This document shows positions 26,305 through 35,264 of a stretch of 64,000 nt of DNA, in pieces. How positions within the stretch are numbered: the first letter of the stretch is position 1; the number at the start of each line of letters is the position of its first letter. The position numbers and the translations under genes were made by a program. The notes beneath the pieces are model-generated. The model did not search any database, was not told the origin of the DNA, and saw only the letters and a list, made by a program, of their open reading frames with translations. The DNA is from Novilysobacter antarcticus. Its GTDB lineage: Bacteria > Pseudomonadota > Gammaproteobacteria > Xanthomonadales > Xanthomonadaceae. The stretch is from positions 234,192 to 298,191 of the forward strand of contig NZ_JAIEUJ010000004.1 in assembly GCF_019802285.1 (NCBI RefSeq), read 5' to 3'.

Positions 26305-27084
26305 ATGCAAGCGAGCAATGAAGTGGTCGGTTGGCGGCTTGACGACAGGGTTGCGCGACTGCGGATCGACCGCCCGGAGAAGCGCAATGCGTTGGCAGGT
26401 GTGCATTGGGCGGCCATCGAGCGCTGCCTGGCCGAGGTCCACGCCAGCGACGCCCGCGTCCTCGTGCTGGAAGGGGTGCCGGGTGCGTTCAGTGCCGGTG
26501 CCGATATCGACGAGCTGGCCGAACTGCTGGTCAATCCTTCCGGCTTCGCCGCCAGCAACGCCCAGGTGCAGCGCACCCAGTTGGCCCTGCAGCGCTCGCC
26601 GTTGACCACCATTGCCGTCATTGATGGCGTCTGCGTTGGCGGCGGGCTGGGGTTGGCGCTGGCGTGTGATTTCCGCCTCGGCAGCACCCGCAGCCGCTTC
26701 GGGCTGTCCCCGGCCAAGCTCGGACTGGTCTACAGCCCCGAGGACAGCCGCCGTCTGGTCAACACGGTGGGCCTGGCGCGGGCGCGGGAGATGCTTCTGA
26801 CTGGACGCCTCCTGTTTGCGGCGACCGCATTGGAGTGGGGCCTGCTCAACCGCATCGCCGGCGATGACGGCGTGGATGCTGCGCTGGCCACGCTGCTGGC
26901 CGAGCTGGAATCCGGATCGGCCAGTGCACGCGCCGGCATCAAGCAGGTGCTCGCCTATCTGGGCGGCGACGCCGAGGCCGGCCACGAGGCCGCGACCGCC
27001 GCCTTTGACGATGCCTTCGCCAGTGCCGATTTCGCCGAAGGTGCGGCCGCGTTCCTGGCCAAGCGCAAACCTGATTTCCAGTGA
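26305..27084 (+). CDS. Enoyl-CoA hydratase/isomerase family protein
   Basis: A 259-residue crotonase-fold protein. The oxyanion-hole parts are GVPGAFSAGADIDELAEL (about 55-72) and VIDGVCVGGGLGLALACDFRLG (about 108-129). The first active-site Glu of true hydratases is not seen at the usual place: the segment reads GGGLGLALACD, so hydrolase, isomerase or dehalogenase activity is as likely as hydration. ATG 26305 follows an AAAGGAG site. It is divergent from the GntR gene and probably the first gene of a plus-strand unit reaching the aldehyde dehydrogenase. Confidence 0.85.
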   Translation: MQASNEVVGWRLDDRVARLRIDRPEKRNALAGVHWAAIERCLAEVHASDARVLVLEGVPGAFSAGADIDELAELLVNPSGFAASNAQVQRTQLALQRSPLTTIAVIDGVCVGGGLGLALACDFRLGSTRSRFGLSPAKLGLVYSPEDSRRLVNTVGLARAREMLLTGRLLFAATALEWGLLNRIAGDDGVDAALATLLAELESGSASARAGIKQVLAYLGGDAEAGHEAATAAFDDAFASADFAEGAAAFLAKRKPDFQ

Positions 27085-27094
27085 GGTGCCCGCC

Positions 27095-27184
27095 GTGACC
27101 GCTGCCTACCTGATCGTCGAGGCCCGGATTACGCGGCTCGTGGACGCCGCCGCGCCATTGGACGCCGCCACCGGGCCGAAATGA
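27095..27184 (+). pseudogene. Truncated DUF1330-like remnant
   Basis: From GTG 27095 a 29-residue peptide starts TAAYLIVEARITR, much like the first strand of DUF1330 proteins (xAYLIVxxxVT), and then runs into unrelated Ala-rich sequence and a stop. Full family members are about 95 residues. This looks like the 5' end of a gene that lost its body by deletion between the hydratase and nitrilase genes. Confidence 0.4.
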
Positions 27185-27205
27185 ATCTGCAACCAGAGAT
27201 CTGAC

Positions 27206-28402
27206 ATGACCCATACGCGCCGCAGTTTCCTGAAGGGCTCCGCCGGCTTGGCGACCCTGGGGGTAATGGCTCCGGTTGTGTTGGGTCAAAGCGGCCGCGC
27301 CACTGCGGCCACCGGCGCGCAGCCGGACGCAGGCCACAATCAACACAGGACAAAATCCATGACCGAGGTTTACCGCGCCCTGGCGCTGCAGACGGCGTGC
27401 TACGCCGTGAATGCTTCCAAGGACGTCGCTACGGCGCGCAGCAAGATCGCCGCCAATATCGCCCGCATCGACCGCCAGATCCGGGCCAGCAAGCAGTTCA
27501 TCGGCCAGGACCTGCGCATGGTCGTGCTGCCGGAATACTTCGCCACCGGTTATCCGCTGGGCGACACCATTCCCGGCTGGGCCCAGAAGGCCGCATTCGC
27601 GATGGATGGCCCCGAGTACGACGCGCTGGCCAAGGTCGCGCAGGACAACAAGGTCTATCTGGCCAGCAACGCCTACGAAACCGATCCGAACTTCCCGGAT
27701 ATCTACTTCCAGGCCAGCGTGGTGTTCGACGACGCCGGCAATACCGTGCTGCGCTACCGCCGCATGGTGTCGCTGTTCGCGCCGACCCCGTATGACGTGT
27801 GGGACAAGTATCTGGACGTGTACGGCATCGACGGTGTGTTCCCGGTCGCGCATACCCCGCTGGGTCGGCTCGCCTGCGTCGCCTCCGAGGAGATCCTGTA
27901 CCCGGAGATCGCCCGCTCGCTCGCGCTGCGCGGTGCCGAGGTGTTCCTGCACTCCACCAGCGAAGTCGGCAGTCCGGCCCTGACCCCGAAGGATGTCGCC
28001 AAGCGCGCCCGCGCCTTCGAGAACATGGCGTACGTGATCTCGGCCAATACCGCCGGTATTCTTGACGTCGATATCCCCAACCAGAGCACCGACGGCATGT
28101 CCAAGATCGTCGACGACCAGGGCCGGGTGATGGCGGAAGCCAGCGACGGCGAGTCCATGGCCGCCTTCGCCGATATCGATATCCGGGCGTTGCGTGGACG
28201 CCGCGAGCGCCCGGGCATGGGCAATATCCTGTCGCGCCTGCCGCGCGACGCGATGGCCCAGGGTCTCGCGCCCGCGGCACTGCAACCCAACGCGTTGCTG
28301 CCGGACGGCAAGCTTCGCGTTCCCGAGCGCGCCGATTTCGCCCAGCGCCAGCGCGCGACCATCGAAGCATTGAAGACAGCAGGAGTGCTCGGCAATGACT
28401 GA
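27206..28402 (+). CDS. Exported nitrilase-fold protein lacking the catalytic Cys
   Basis: A 398-residue protein with a Tat signal (THTRRSFLKGSAG) and a carbon-nitrogen hydrolase fold from about residue 53. The catalytic Glu is kept (E110 in VLPEYF). The Lys of the usual YRK motif is Arg (R186 in RYRRM). The usual Cys is Ser (S227 in RLACVASEEILYPE), judged by the spacing to Y232-P233-E234; a Cys lies three residues earlier. An internal Met at 52 (MTEVYRALALQT) looks like the start of an ancestral cytoplasmic form to which the signal was added. It may be a binding protein or have changed chemistry. It overlaps the aldehyde dehydrogenase gene by 8 bases. Confidence 0.8.
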   Translation: MTHTRRSFLKGSAGLATLGVMAPVVLGQSGRATAATGAQPDAGHNQHRTKSMTEVYRALALQTACYAVNASKDVATARSKIAANIARIDRQIRASKQFIGQDLRMVVLPEYFATGYPLGDTIPGWAQKAAFAMDGPEYDALAKVAQDNKVYLASNAYETDPNFPDIYFQASVVFDDAGNTVLRYRRMVSLFAPTPYDVWDKYLDVYGIDGVFPVAHTPLGRLACVASEEILYPEIARSLALRGAEVFLHSTSEVGSPALTPKDVAKRARAFENMAYVISANTAGILDVDIPNQSTDGMSKIVDDQGRVMAEASDGESMAAFADIDIRALRGRRERPGMGNILSRLPRDAMAQGLAPAALQPNALLPDGKLRVPERADFAQRQRATIEALKTAGVLGND

Positions 28403-29843
28403 GTCAGCCCAAGCCGCTACCAGCGGCGCCCAAACAATCCCGCTGCGCGACCCGGCCACCGGGGAGTGCGACGGCCAGCTGGCCGTTGTCTCCAAGGCCG
28501 AGGTCGACCGGATCGCCCAGCGCCTGCGCGCCGCGCAAGCCGATTGGGCCGCGCTGGACGTCCACAATCGTTGCGACGCGTTGTTGGCCTTCGCCGATGC
28601 GCTGGAGCGCCACCGCGAGCCGATGGTTGAAGCGCTGCTGCGTGACACCGGCCGCTGGCAGGAGTCGCAGATCGAAGTCGACAGCACTGTCGGCGCACTG
28701 CGCCGCTGGGCCGCCGATGCTCCGGCGCTGTTGCAGGCGCCCGAGCCGGTGGCCAGCAGCATGGGCTTCCTTCACAGCCGCCAGAACCTGGTGCCGTATG
28801 AACTGGTCGGCGTGATCAGTCCGTGGAACTTTCCCCTGCTGCTGAGCCTGATCGACGCCATTCCGGCGCTCGCCGCGGGATGCGCGGTGTTGTGCAAGCC
28901 CAGCGAGGTGACCTCGCGGTTCGCGAGCGTGCTGGACGACGTGATGGCCGAAGTCCCTGCGCTGCAACCGGTGTTTGCCGTTGTCACCGGTGGTGGCAGC
29001 ACCGGTGAGGCGGTGATCGGCGCCGTCGACACCATTTGCTTCACCGGCAGCGTGCGCACCGGCCGTCGCGTCGGTGAGGCCTGCGCGGCGCGCTTCATTC
29101 CGTGCTCGCTGGAGCTGGGCGGCAAGGATCCTGCGCTGGTGTTGGCGGATGCCGACCCGGTCCGCAGCGCCCGTGCGATTGCCTGGGGCGGCTTCGTCAA
29201 CGGCGGGCAGAGCTGCATGTCGATCGAACGTGTCTATGTGGACGCCAAGATCGCCGAGCCGTTCATCGCTGCACTGGTGGAAACCGCGAAGAGCCTCAAG
29301 CTGACCCACCCGGAACCGCGCGAAGGCCAGATCGGGCCGATCATCTCGGCCGCCCAGATCGCCATCGTCCGCGAGCAACTGGCCGACGCCAAAAAGCGCG
29401 GCGCACGTGCGCTGGCCGGCGGCGAGCTGATCGAACACGGCGGCACCTGGTGCCCGCCGACCGTGCTGGTCGACGTGGACGAAAGCATGCGCATCGCCAG
29501 CGAGGAAAGCTTCGCCACGATCCTGCCGGTGATGGTCGTCGCCAACGAGGAGGAAGCGATCAAGCGCGCCAACGATTCGATATTCGGCCTGTCCGCGGCG
29601 GTCTTCAGCGGCGACACCGAGCACGCCGCACGCGTCGCGTCGCGTCTGCACGCCGGCGGCGTCAGCATCAACGACGCCTGCCTGACCGGCATGATCCACA
29701 CCGCCGAGAAGCAGAGCTTCAAACAGTCCGGCCTGGGCGGATCGCGCATGGGCAGCGTCTCGATCCGGCGATTCGTGCGCTCCCAGGCGGTACTCGTGAA
29801 CTCGGGTGTCGACGATCCGTGGTGGTTTCCCGCCACGACGTGA
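28395..29843 (+). CDS. NAD(P)-dependent aldehyde dehydrogenase
   Basis: A 482-residue aldehyde dehydrogenase with all key residues: N144 (PWNFP), K168 (CKPSE), E240 (LELGGKD) and the nucleophile C274 (GGQSC). It oxidises an aldehyde to an acid or thioester. The gene overlaps the nitrilase-fold gene and ends 18 bases before a strong terminator, so it is the last gene of the unit starting at 26305. An aldehyde could come from an amine oxidised by the flavin enzymes nearby. The substrate is unknown. Confidence 0.93.
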   Translation: MTESAQAATSGAQTIPLRDPATGECDGQLAVVSKAEVDRIAQRLRAAQADWAALDVHNRCDALLAFADALERHREPMVEALLRDTGRWQESQIEVDSTVGALRRWAADAPALLQAPEPVASSMGFLHSRQNLVPYELVGVISPWNFPLLLSLIDAIPALAAGCAVLCKPSEVTSRFASVLDDVMAEVPALQPVFAVVTGGGSTGEAVIGAVDTICFTGSVRTGRRVGEACAARFIPCSLELGGKDPALVLADADPVRSARAIAWGGFVNGGQSCMSIERVYVDAKIAEPFIAALVETAKSLKLTHPEPREGQIGPIISAAQIAIVREQLADAKKRGARALAGGELIEHGGTWCPPTVLVDVDESMRIASEESFATILPVMVVANEEEAIKRANDSIFGLSAAVFSGDTEHAARVASRLHAGGVSINDACLTGMIHTAEKQSFKQSGLGGSRMGSVSIRRFVRSQAVLVNSGVDDPWWFPATT

Positions 29844-29860
29844 TTCCAGCTGGAATCCAG

Positions 29861-29895
29861 GCCCGATGCAGCGACCAACTGCATCGGGCTTTTTT
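29861..29895 (+). terminator. Rho-independent terminator
   Basis: GCCCGATGCA and TGCATCGGGC form a perfect 10-bp stem around a 9-base loop, followed by six T. It closes the hydratase / nitrilase-fold / aldehyde dehydrogenase unit. Confidence 0.9.
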
Positions 29896-29998
29896 GTGAG
29901 TCGGGGTACCCTAGGCACCACAACCCATTCCCGCCCCAGGCGCGCGCGGGACCGACGCTGCTCGGTTGCTGCGCCGCAGGCTTCGACAGGACGATTCG

Positions 29999-30172
29999 AT
30001 GCGATCCAACTCACTGACAGGCGCCTATGTATTGATCGCCGTGGGCACCTATTTCCTTCTCCAGAAGCAGGGTTGGCTGCCCAACATCCGGCCACTCGTG
30101 TCGGAGTGGTGGCCGGCGGTCCTGATCGTCATCGGCGTGGTCATGATCGTGCAGCGTCGCTCGCGCGGTTGA
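29999..30172 (+). CDS. Small LiaI/DUF5668-like membrane protein
   Basis: A 57-residue protein starting MRSNSLTGAYVLIAVGTYFLLQKQ. Two membrane helices flank the segment WLPNIRPLVSEWWPAVLIVIG. The W-P-x-x-L-I-x-x-G pattern is that of the LiaI/LiaF-type membrane region, found in small proteins linked to envelope stress. It stands just before the fluoride channel gene, 47 bases apart. No more specific role can be given. Confidence 0.65.
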   Translation: MRSNSLTGAYVLIAVGTYFLLQKQGWLPNIRPLVSEWWPAVLIVIGVVMIVQRRSRG

Positions 30173-30219
30173 CCGACGCACGCAGGGGCGGACACCGATG
30201 ACCCGGCTGCGCAGCGTCG

Positions 30220-30609
30220 ATGGCCATGCATAGCCTGCTTCTCGTCGGGTGCGGCGGATTCCTGGGGGCGATCGCGCGCTACTCGCTGGGCCTGCTCATC
30301 CTGCCCATGGGCGGACAGGACCGCTTTCCGCTGGGCACGCTGGCGGTGAATATCCTGGGTTGTCTGGCGGTGGGCGTGTTGGCCGGTGTCGGCGAGCGCT
30401 ACCAGGTATTCGGAGCCGAGGCGCGACTGTTCCTGTTCACCGGTTTGCTGGGTGGATTCACCACCTTCTCGGCGTTCGGGCTGGAGGCCTCGCACCTGCT
30501 GCGGCGAGGCGAACTGGCGTCCGCGGCGCTCTATGTGGGCTGCAGCGTGGTGCTCGGCATCGCGGCCGTCTGGATCGGGCTCAGGCTCGTCTCGATGCTG
30601 CCGCGCTGA
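30220..30609 (+). CDS. crcB: Fluoride exporter CrcB/FluC
   Basis: A 129-residue protein with four membrane helices. The family signature is complete: GGFLGAIARY in helix 1, GTLAVNILGC in helix 2 and GLLGGFTTFSAFGLE in helix 3. Members form dual-topology dimers that let fluoride leave the cell. ATG 30220 is used; ATG 30226 is also in frame. I saw no convincing fluoride riboswitch in the short gap upstream. Confidence 0.95.
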   Translation: MAMHSLLLVGCGGFLGAIARYSLGLLILPMGGQDRFPLGTLAVNILGCLAVGVLAGVGERYQVFGAEARLFLFTGLLGGFTTFSAFGLEASHLLRRGELASAALYVGCSVVLGIAAVWIGLRLVSMLPR

Positions 30610-30645
30610 TTCAAAGGGCTGATGCCGACCCTGTGGACGCGCCCG

Positions 30646-32565
30646 TCAGAGCGCGTTGGCCGCGTCGTAACCGGTCTGGATGGCGTGGGCGATATCGGCC
30701 ACTTCGGCGCAGTCGCCAATCCTGACCACCTCGATGCCGCGGTTGCTCAGGGCGTCGGTGTCGAACGGCACGGAGCGTGCACCGCTGGCGATGACCACGT
30801 AGTCGCAGGGGATCCGGATGGCCGTCCCGTCGGTGTCCTCGCAGAGCAACCCATCTGCATCGATGCCCGTGACCGTGTGCCCGGTGTATTGCTCCACGCC
30901 GTACATCCGGTAGTTCTCGAGCAGCGTGGGCAGCACGGTATTGCTGATGCCGGTGGCGATGGTGTCCAAGGCTTCCACCAACAGCACCTTGCAGCCCTGC
31001 TCGGCGAGGTACTCCGCCGTCTCGCAACCGACCAGCCCGCCGCCGATGACCGCCACGCGGCCGGACACCTGCTGCTCGCCGCCCAGCACCTTCCAGGCAT
31101 CGCGCACGTTCGGTCCGTCCACGCCGGGAATGGGCGGAGTGAAGCTGGATGCACCGACCGCGACGATCACCGCGTCGGGGTCCAGCGCGAGCACGCTGTC
31201 GTTGCTGGCGGCCTCGCCCATGCGCAGCGAAACCCCTTCGGTGGAGGCGGCGTGCTGCAGGTTCTCTACCGCGCGGAAGATTTCCTTTTTGCGCGGCGGC
31301 ACGGCGGCGATGTTCAGTTGCCCGCCCAGCTGCGTCTGCTTCTCGAACAAGGTCACCGTGTGGCCCTTGGTTGCGGCCACGCGCGCAGCTTCCAGCCCGG
31401 CGGGGCCGCCGCCAATCACGACGATGTTCTTCTTCTCGATCGCCGGGGTGATGACGCGCGTCTCCTCGTAGCCGTTTTCGGGATTCAGAACGCAGGCGAT
31501 GAAGGCGCGATTCTGGATGTTGTCGGTGCAGCCGCGGTTGCAGGAAATGCAGCGGCGGATGTCGCAGGCGTCGCCCGCAGCAGCCTTGTTGACCCAGTCC
31601 GGGTCGGCCAGCAGCGGCCGCCCGATACCGATGATGTCGGCCCGTCCGCTTTGCACGACCTGCTCGGCCATCGCCGGGTCGATGATGCGACCGGCGGTGC
31701 TGACCGGGATCGAGACCGCCCGCCTGACCGTGCCGGCGATCTCGGCAAAGAACGCGTAAGGCTGCACGCCCATCGGTGGAATGGTGTCGGCCATGTTGCC
31801 GGTGTGGTTGGCCTGGGCGACATGCAGCATGTCCACCCCGGCTTCCTGCAGCCACTGGGCAAACCGCGGCGCATCGGCCTCGTCCACGCCGCCCCTGCCG
31901 CGCGCCGGCGTCACCACCGGCAGTTTGTAATCCAGGATCATCCCCGGCACGGCCTTGCGCAGCGCGCGCACCAGCATCAGGGCGAAGCGCGTGCGGTTCT
32001 CCAGCGATCCGCCGAATTTGTCGGTGCGCTGGTTCATTTTTGTGCTGCACAGCACGCCGACCAGCCGGTCGCCGTGCACCTGGATCGCGTCGGCCCCGGC
32101 CTTCTGCGCGCGCACCGCACACGCACACATCTTGTCGATGATCTGCAGGAGAGCGTCTTCGGTCACTTCGTTGACGAAGAACTCCATGTCGTGGTGCAGC
32201 GCCGCGCGCACCTGGTCCTTCTTTCCGCTGAAGAACAGCGCGTTGATCGCGTCGCAGTCGTACTCGGGATGGAAGATCTGCAAGCCGAGCTTGGCGCCGT
32301 AGGCATGCACGCTGTCGGCCAGCAGGCGGAAGCTCTCGATCTGGCTGTCGTCGAACAGCTTGGGAGTGGGCGCGAAGCTCTGGATCGGTGCCACGTCGCC
32401 CAGCACGATGTAACCCACGCCGCCCTTGGCCAGCCGGGTGTAGAACGCACGGCTCTGCGCGCTGATGCTGCCGTCCTGATCCTCATACCCGGTGGTCAGC
32501 GGCGGGAACATGATGCGGTTCTTGAAGGTCACGCCGCCGACGGTGATCGGCTCGAGGATTTTCAT
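30646..32565 (-). CDS. NADH:flavin oxidoreductase, 2,4-dienoyl-CoA reductase type
   Basis: A 639-residue three-part enzyme. An old-yellow-enzyme TIM barrel binding FMN covers about residues 1-330 (GGSLENRTRFALML). The [4Fe-4S] cysteines are C339, C342, C346 and C358. FAD- and NAD(P)-binding domains follow from about 380 (VVIGGGPAGLEAARVAA). This is the layout of FadH, trimethylamine dehydrogenase and enzymes that reduce C=C bonds of conjugated acyl-CoAs. Barrel residues usually His-His or His-Asn near 175 read VHGDRLVG, so a histidine is kept. It stands alone on the minus strand, converging with crcB. Reduction of an enoyl or imide double bond would suit the catabolic neighbours. Confidence 0.87.
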   Translation of the reverse strand: MKILEPITVGGVTFKNRIMFPPLTTGYEDQDGSISAQSRAFYTRLAKGGVGYIVLGDVAPIQSFAPTPKLFDDSQIESFRLLADSVHAYGAKLGLQIFHPEYDCDAINALFFSGKKDQVRAALHHDMEFFVNEVTEDALLQIIDKMCACAVRAQKAGADAIQVHGDRLVGVLCSTKMNQRTDKFGGSLENRTRFALMLVRALRKAVPGMILDYKLPVVTPARGRGGVDEADAPRFAQWLQEAGVDMLHVAQANHTGNMADTIPPMGVQPYAFFAEIAGTVRRAVSIPVSTAGRIIDPAMAEQVVQSGRADIIGIGRPLLADPDWVNKAAAGDACDIRRCISCNRGCTDNIQNRAFIACVLNPENGYEETRVITPAIEKKNIVVIGGGPAGLEAARVAATKGHTVTLFEKQTQLGGQLNIAAVPPRKKEIFRAVENLQHAASTEGVSLRMGEAASNDSVLALDPDAVIVAVGASSFTPPIPGVDGPNVRDAWKVLGGEQQVSGRVAVIGGGLVGCETAEYLAEQGCKVLLVEALDTIATGISNTVLPTLLENYRMYGVEQYTGHTVTGIDADGLLCEDTDGTAIRIPCDYVVIASGARSVPFDTDALSNRGIEVVRIGDCAEVADIAHAIQTGYDAANAL

Positions 32566-32837
32566 GGCTCACAGTTCATCGGACGCGGCAGGCCATCGTA
32601 GGGCGGTGCCGGAATATTTGCTCGACCTCCGGACCGGGCTGCGGCCCATCGCGGTACCGCCGTTCAGGTGACGCCAGTCCGCCCACCCACGCACCGATCG
32701 GGTTTACGCTGTCGCGGTACTCCAGGCTCGCATGGACCGACAAGTGTTAGTGCCAGACCCGTGTGGACGTCACTGACGCCTCCAAGTCCGGCTGCTGTCC
32801 GACGTGACCGGGCCGGGCGATGAACAGGAATCCGACC

Positions 32838-33224
32838 ATGAATTACGTTGATCTGATCGCCATATTGGCGGTCCTCCAGTTGGTGATGTTTGGCGTGCTG
32901 GTGGGTCGTGCCCGCGGCCTGTACGGCGTTCATGCGCCGGCAACCTCCGGACACGAAATGTTTGAACGCGCCTACCGGGTGCAGATGAACACCTTGGAGT
33001 TGATGGTGGCGTTTCTGCCGGCGCTGTACATCGCGGCCAAATACTTCCCGCAGATCTATGTGGCGGCAGCCGGCGCCATCTACCTGGTCGGCCGATTGGT
33101 CTATTGGCGCAGCTACACCGCCGCCCCCGCCAGTCGCGGCATCGGCTTTGCCCTGTCGATGCTCCCCATTTTGGGCTTGCTGATCGCTGCGCTCGTCGCG
33201 ATCGTTGCTGGCAGCGAGACCTGA
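32838..33224 (+). CDS. MAPEG family membrane protein
   Basis: A 128-residue protein with four membrane helices. The MAPEG signature is the polar helix-1 loop HEMFERAYRVQMNTLELMVAFLPALYIA, with the conserved E-R-x-x-R-x-x-x-N-x-x-E pattern. Bacterial members include glutathione-transferase-like enzymes. ATG 32838 is preferred because AGGAAT lies 9 bases before it; ATG 32820 is an alternative. The 272-base gap to the left (32566-32837), between divergent genes, shows no further feature. Confidence 0.85.
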   Translation: MNYVDLIAILAVLQLVMFGVLVGRARGLYGVHAPATSGHEMFERAYRVQMNTLELMVAFLPALYIAAKYFPQIYVAAAGAIYLVGRLVYWRSYTAAPASRGIGFALSMLPILGLLIAALVAIVAGSET

Positions 33225-33244
33225 CCAATCAGGAGCGATAGGCA

Positions 33245-33694
33245 ATGACCCTTCCATCGGGCTGGCTGCTGTGGGCGTTGTTGTCGGCCTGCTTCGCGGC
33301 GCTGACGGCGATATTCGCCAAGGTAGGCATCCGGGGCGTCGATTCGGATCTGGCGACGTTGATCCGTACCGTGATGATCATTGCGGTGCTCGCGCCGTTT
33401 GTGTGGCTGACCGGCAAGTGGAGCAACCCGTTGTCGCTGTCGCCCAAGACGCTGATCTTCCTGGCGCTTTCCGCGCTCGCAACCGGGGCATCGTGGGTGT
33501 GCTATTTCCGCGCCCTGCAGATCGGGCAGGCCTCCCAGGTGGCCCCCGTTGACAAGTTGAGTGTGGTGCTCGTGGCCGTGTTCGCTTTTGTGTTGCTTGG
33601 CGAGCGCCCTTCGTTGCAGGAGTGGCTGGGCATCGCGCTGATCGCCGGTGGGGTGCTGCTGATCGCACTGCACAGGGCGCCTATCGGCGCCTGA
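33245..33694 (+). CDS. EamA-like half-size transporter
   Basis: A 149-residue protein with five hydrophobic segments, the size of a single EamA repeat. Family features are WALLSACFAALTAIFAKVGI at the start and the closing GERPSLQEWLGIALIAGGVLLIAL. Half-size members act as dimers and export small metabolites. It follows the MAPEG gene by 20 bases with an AGGAG site and is probably co-transcribed with it. The substrate is unknown. Confidence 0.85.
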   Translation: MTLPSGWLLWALLSACFAALTAIFAKVGIRGVDSDLATLIRTVMIIAVLAPFVWLTGKWSNPLSLSPKTLIFLALSALATGASWVCYFRALQIGQASQVAPVDKLSVVLVAVFAFVLLGERPSLQEWLGIALIAGGVLLIALHRAPIGA

Positions 33695-33786
33695 TGATCG
33701 GTTAGTTTGGGACTCGCCTGGCACTGCGCTTCGCGCTGCTTCCAGACCGTCGCGGCCGCGAACAATTACTGGCGGGCTGACCCGGC

Positions 33787-34368
33787 CTAGTTCGGCATTT
33801 CCGGTCCAGCCAGTCCGCGTTCTGCGACCAGGCGGGTCAACAGTTCGATCTGCGTCTGCTGCTGGGAAATCACCGTCATCATCTGCTCGGCCCGCAACGC
33901 ATCCATCTTTTCGTGCAGCGCGAGAATCTCGACTTCGGCCTTCAGGTTGACCTCGTAGTCATAGCCGGCCATCAATCGGTCTTTTGAGGCCTGCCGGTTC
34001 TGGCTCATCATGATCACGGGCGCCTGGATGGCCGCGACCATCGACAGAATGAGGTTGAGGAAGATATACGGATAGGGATCGAACGCATCCTTACCCAGGA
34101 TCCCGCTGTTGGTGAATACCCAGACGACCAGCGCGGCGGCGAAAATAATAATGAAACGCCATGATCCCCCGAATGAGGCGACCTGATCCGCCAGTCGCTC
34201 GCCATAGCTTGTCTGCGCCTCAAGCCGACGATTGGGATCTTCGACAGCGATCTGGCGACGCGACGCCAGGGTCAGCACGCGATGGGTGGTCGCATCCAGT
34301 TCACTGGCATGGCGTCCAAACCAGCGGGAGGCCGAGCCGAGGTAGTCGAGGGCTTTCGGATGAGTCAT
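33787..34368 (-). CDS. DUF1003 membrane protein
   Basis: A 193-residue protein with a soluble N-terminal part, two membrane helices (about residues 72-92 and 102-122), and a C-terminal coiled-coil stretch (VEILALHEKMDALRAEQ). The central FGGSWRFII and DPYPYIFLNLILSMVAAIQAPVIMMSQNRQ are the DUF1003 signature. Function unknown; cyclic-nucleotide or stress links have been proposed for the family. It converges with the EamA gene and is divergent from the TVP38 gene. Confidence 0.9.
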   Translation of the reverse strand: MTHPKALDYLGSASRWFGRHASELDATTHRVLTLASRRQIAVEDPNRRLEAQTSYGERLADQVASFGGSWRFIIIFAAALVVWVFTNSGILGKDAFDPYPYIFLNLILSMVAAIQAPVIMMSQNRQASKDRLMAGYDYEVNLKAEVEILALHEKMDALRAEQMMTVISQQQTQIELLTRLVAERGLAGPEMPN

Positions 34369-34469
34369 GAGTCGTTTCTCCTGGGTATCCGGGACCGGGC
34401 AAACTCGGCCGCTGCGTGGTGCGGGCGCATACTCGGGTTGGACGATGGGCCCGACGAGACATTCCCGCC

Positions 34470-35228
34470 ATGAAACGGCCTGCCAGCCAATTGACCACCA
34501 CCGGCCGTGCGATGCGGCTGCTCAAGCGCACCGATGCCGGCATGCTGACCGCCATCGTCGCGGCCATCGTGCTGTTGATCGTCGCCGGCGTCGTTCTTGG
34601 CGATCAGATCAAGGTCCATATCGGTGCGCTCCAGACATGGATCGGCGGGCTGGGTCCGTGGGGCGTGGTCGTGTTTGCTGTGCTGCTGATTCTGGGCACA
34701 TCGGTGCTGGTGCCCGAGTCGGTGTTCGGGGTCGCGGCAGGCGTCCTGTTCGGCCTGGTCTGGGGCATGCTGATCGCGGTGGCTGCCAACCTTGGTGCCG
34801 CAGCGTTTCAGTATGCGCTCTCGCGTTGGTTGTTCCGCCAGCGGGTCCAGCGCGCCGTCGACCGGCGGCCGTCGTTCCTGTCGATCCAGCGGGCAGTGAT
34901 GAAGGATCAATTGTGGCTGCAGTTTCTGGTGCGGCTGACCCCGATCAATCCCGCCTCCATCAGTTACGTATTGGGCGCCACCGGCGTGCGCTTTTCCACG
35001 TTCATGCTCGCTTGCCTCGGACTGCTGCCGCATGTCGGTCTGGAGGTGTACCTGGGCCACGCGGGCGAGCACCTGGTGGAGGCGACCCATGCCGGTTCGC
35101 GATTCCGGCAGGGGCAGGATCTGGTCCTGGTCGGTGGACTGGTGGTGGGCGTCATTGCGATCGTGATCATCTCGAGGATCGCGCGCAAGGCGGTCCTGCG
35201 TGCGGTTGCCGGCCACGACCATCTTTAG
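34470..35228 (+). CDS. TVP38/DedA-like membrane protein
   Basis: A 252-residue protein with five or six membrane segments. The central FGVAAGVLFGLVWGMLIAVAANLGAA and the FLVRLTPINPASISYVLGATGVRF segments are the VTT domain signature; the R-x-x-P-x-N-P motif is that of TVP38 proteins. Related proteins move lipids across the membrane. The frame is open 54 bases upstream, but ATG 34470 gives the usual family start. It is followed by the VIT1-like gene after 36 bases. Confidence 0.87.
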   Translation: MKRPASQLTTTGRAMRLLKRTDAGMLTAIVAAIVLLIVAGVVLGDQIKVHIGALQTWIGGLGPWGVVVFAVLLILGTSVLVPESVFGVAAGVLFGLVWGMLIAVAANLGAAAFQYALSRWLFRQRVQRAVDRRPSFLSIQRAVMKDQLWLQFLVRLTPINPASISYVLGATGVRFSTFMLACLGLLPHVGLEVYLGHAGEHLVEATHAGSRFRQGQDLVLVGGLVVGVIAIVIISRIARKAVLRAVAGHDHL

Positions 35229-35264
35229 TGTCTCAACAGCATTTCGATAGAAAGAGAGGGATCC

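Noticed and set aside
30173..30219. Possible fluoride riboswitch before crcB (contains CCGATGACCC)
   Set aside because: The gap is only 47 bases and lacks the conserved first stem and the AACCGCC part of the motif.
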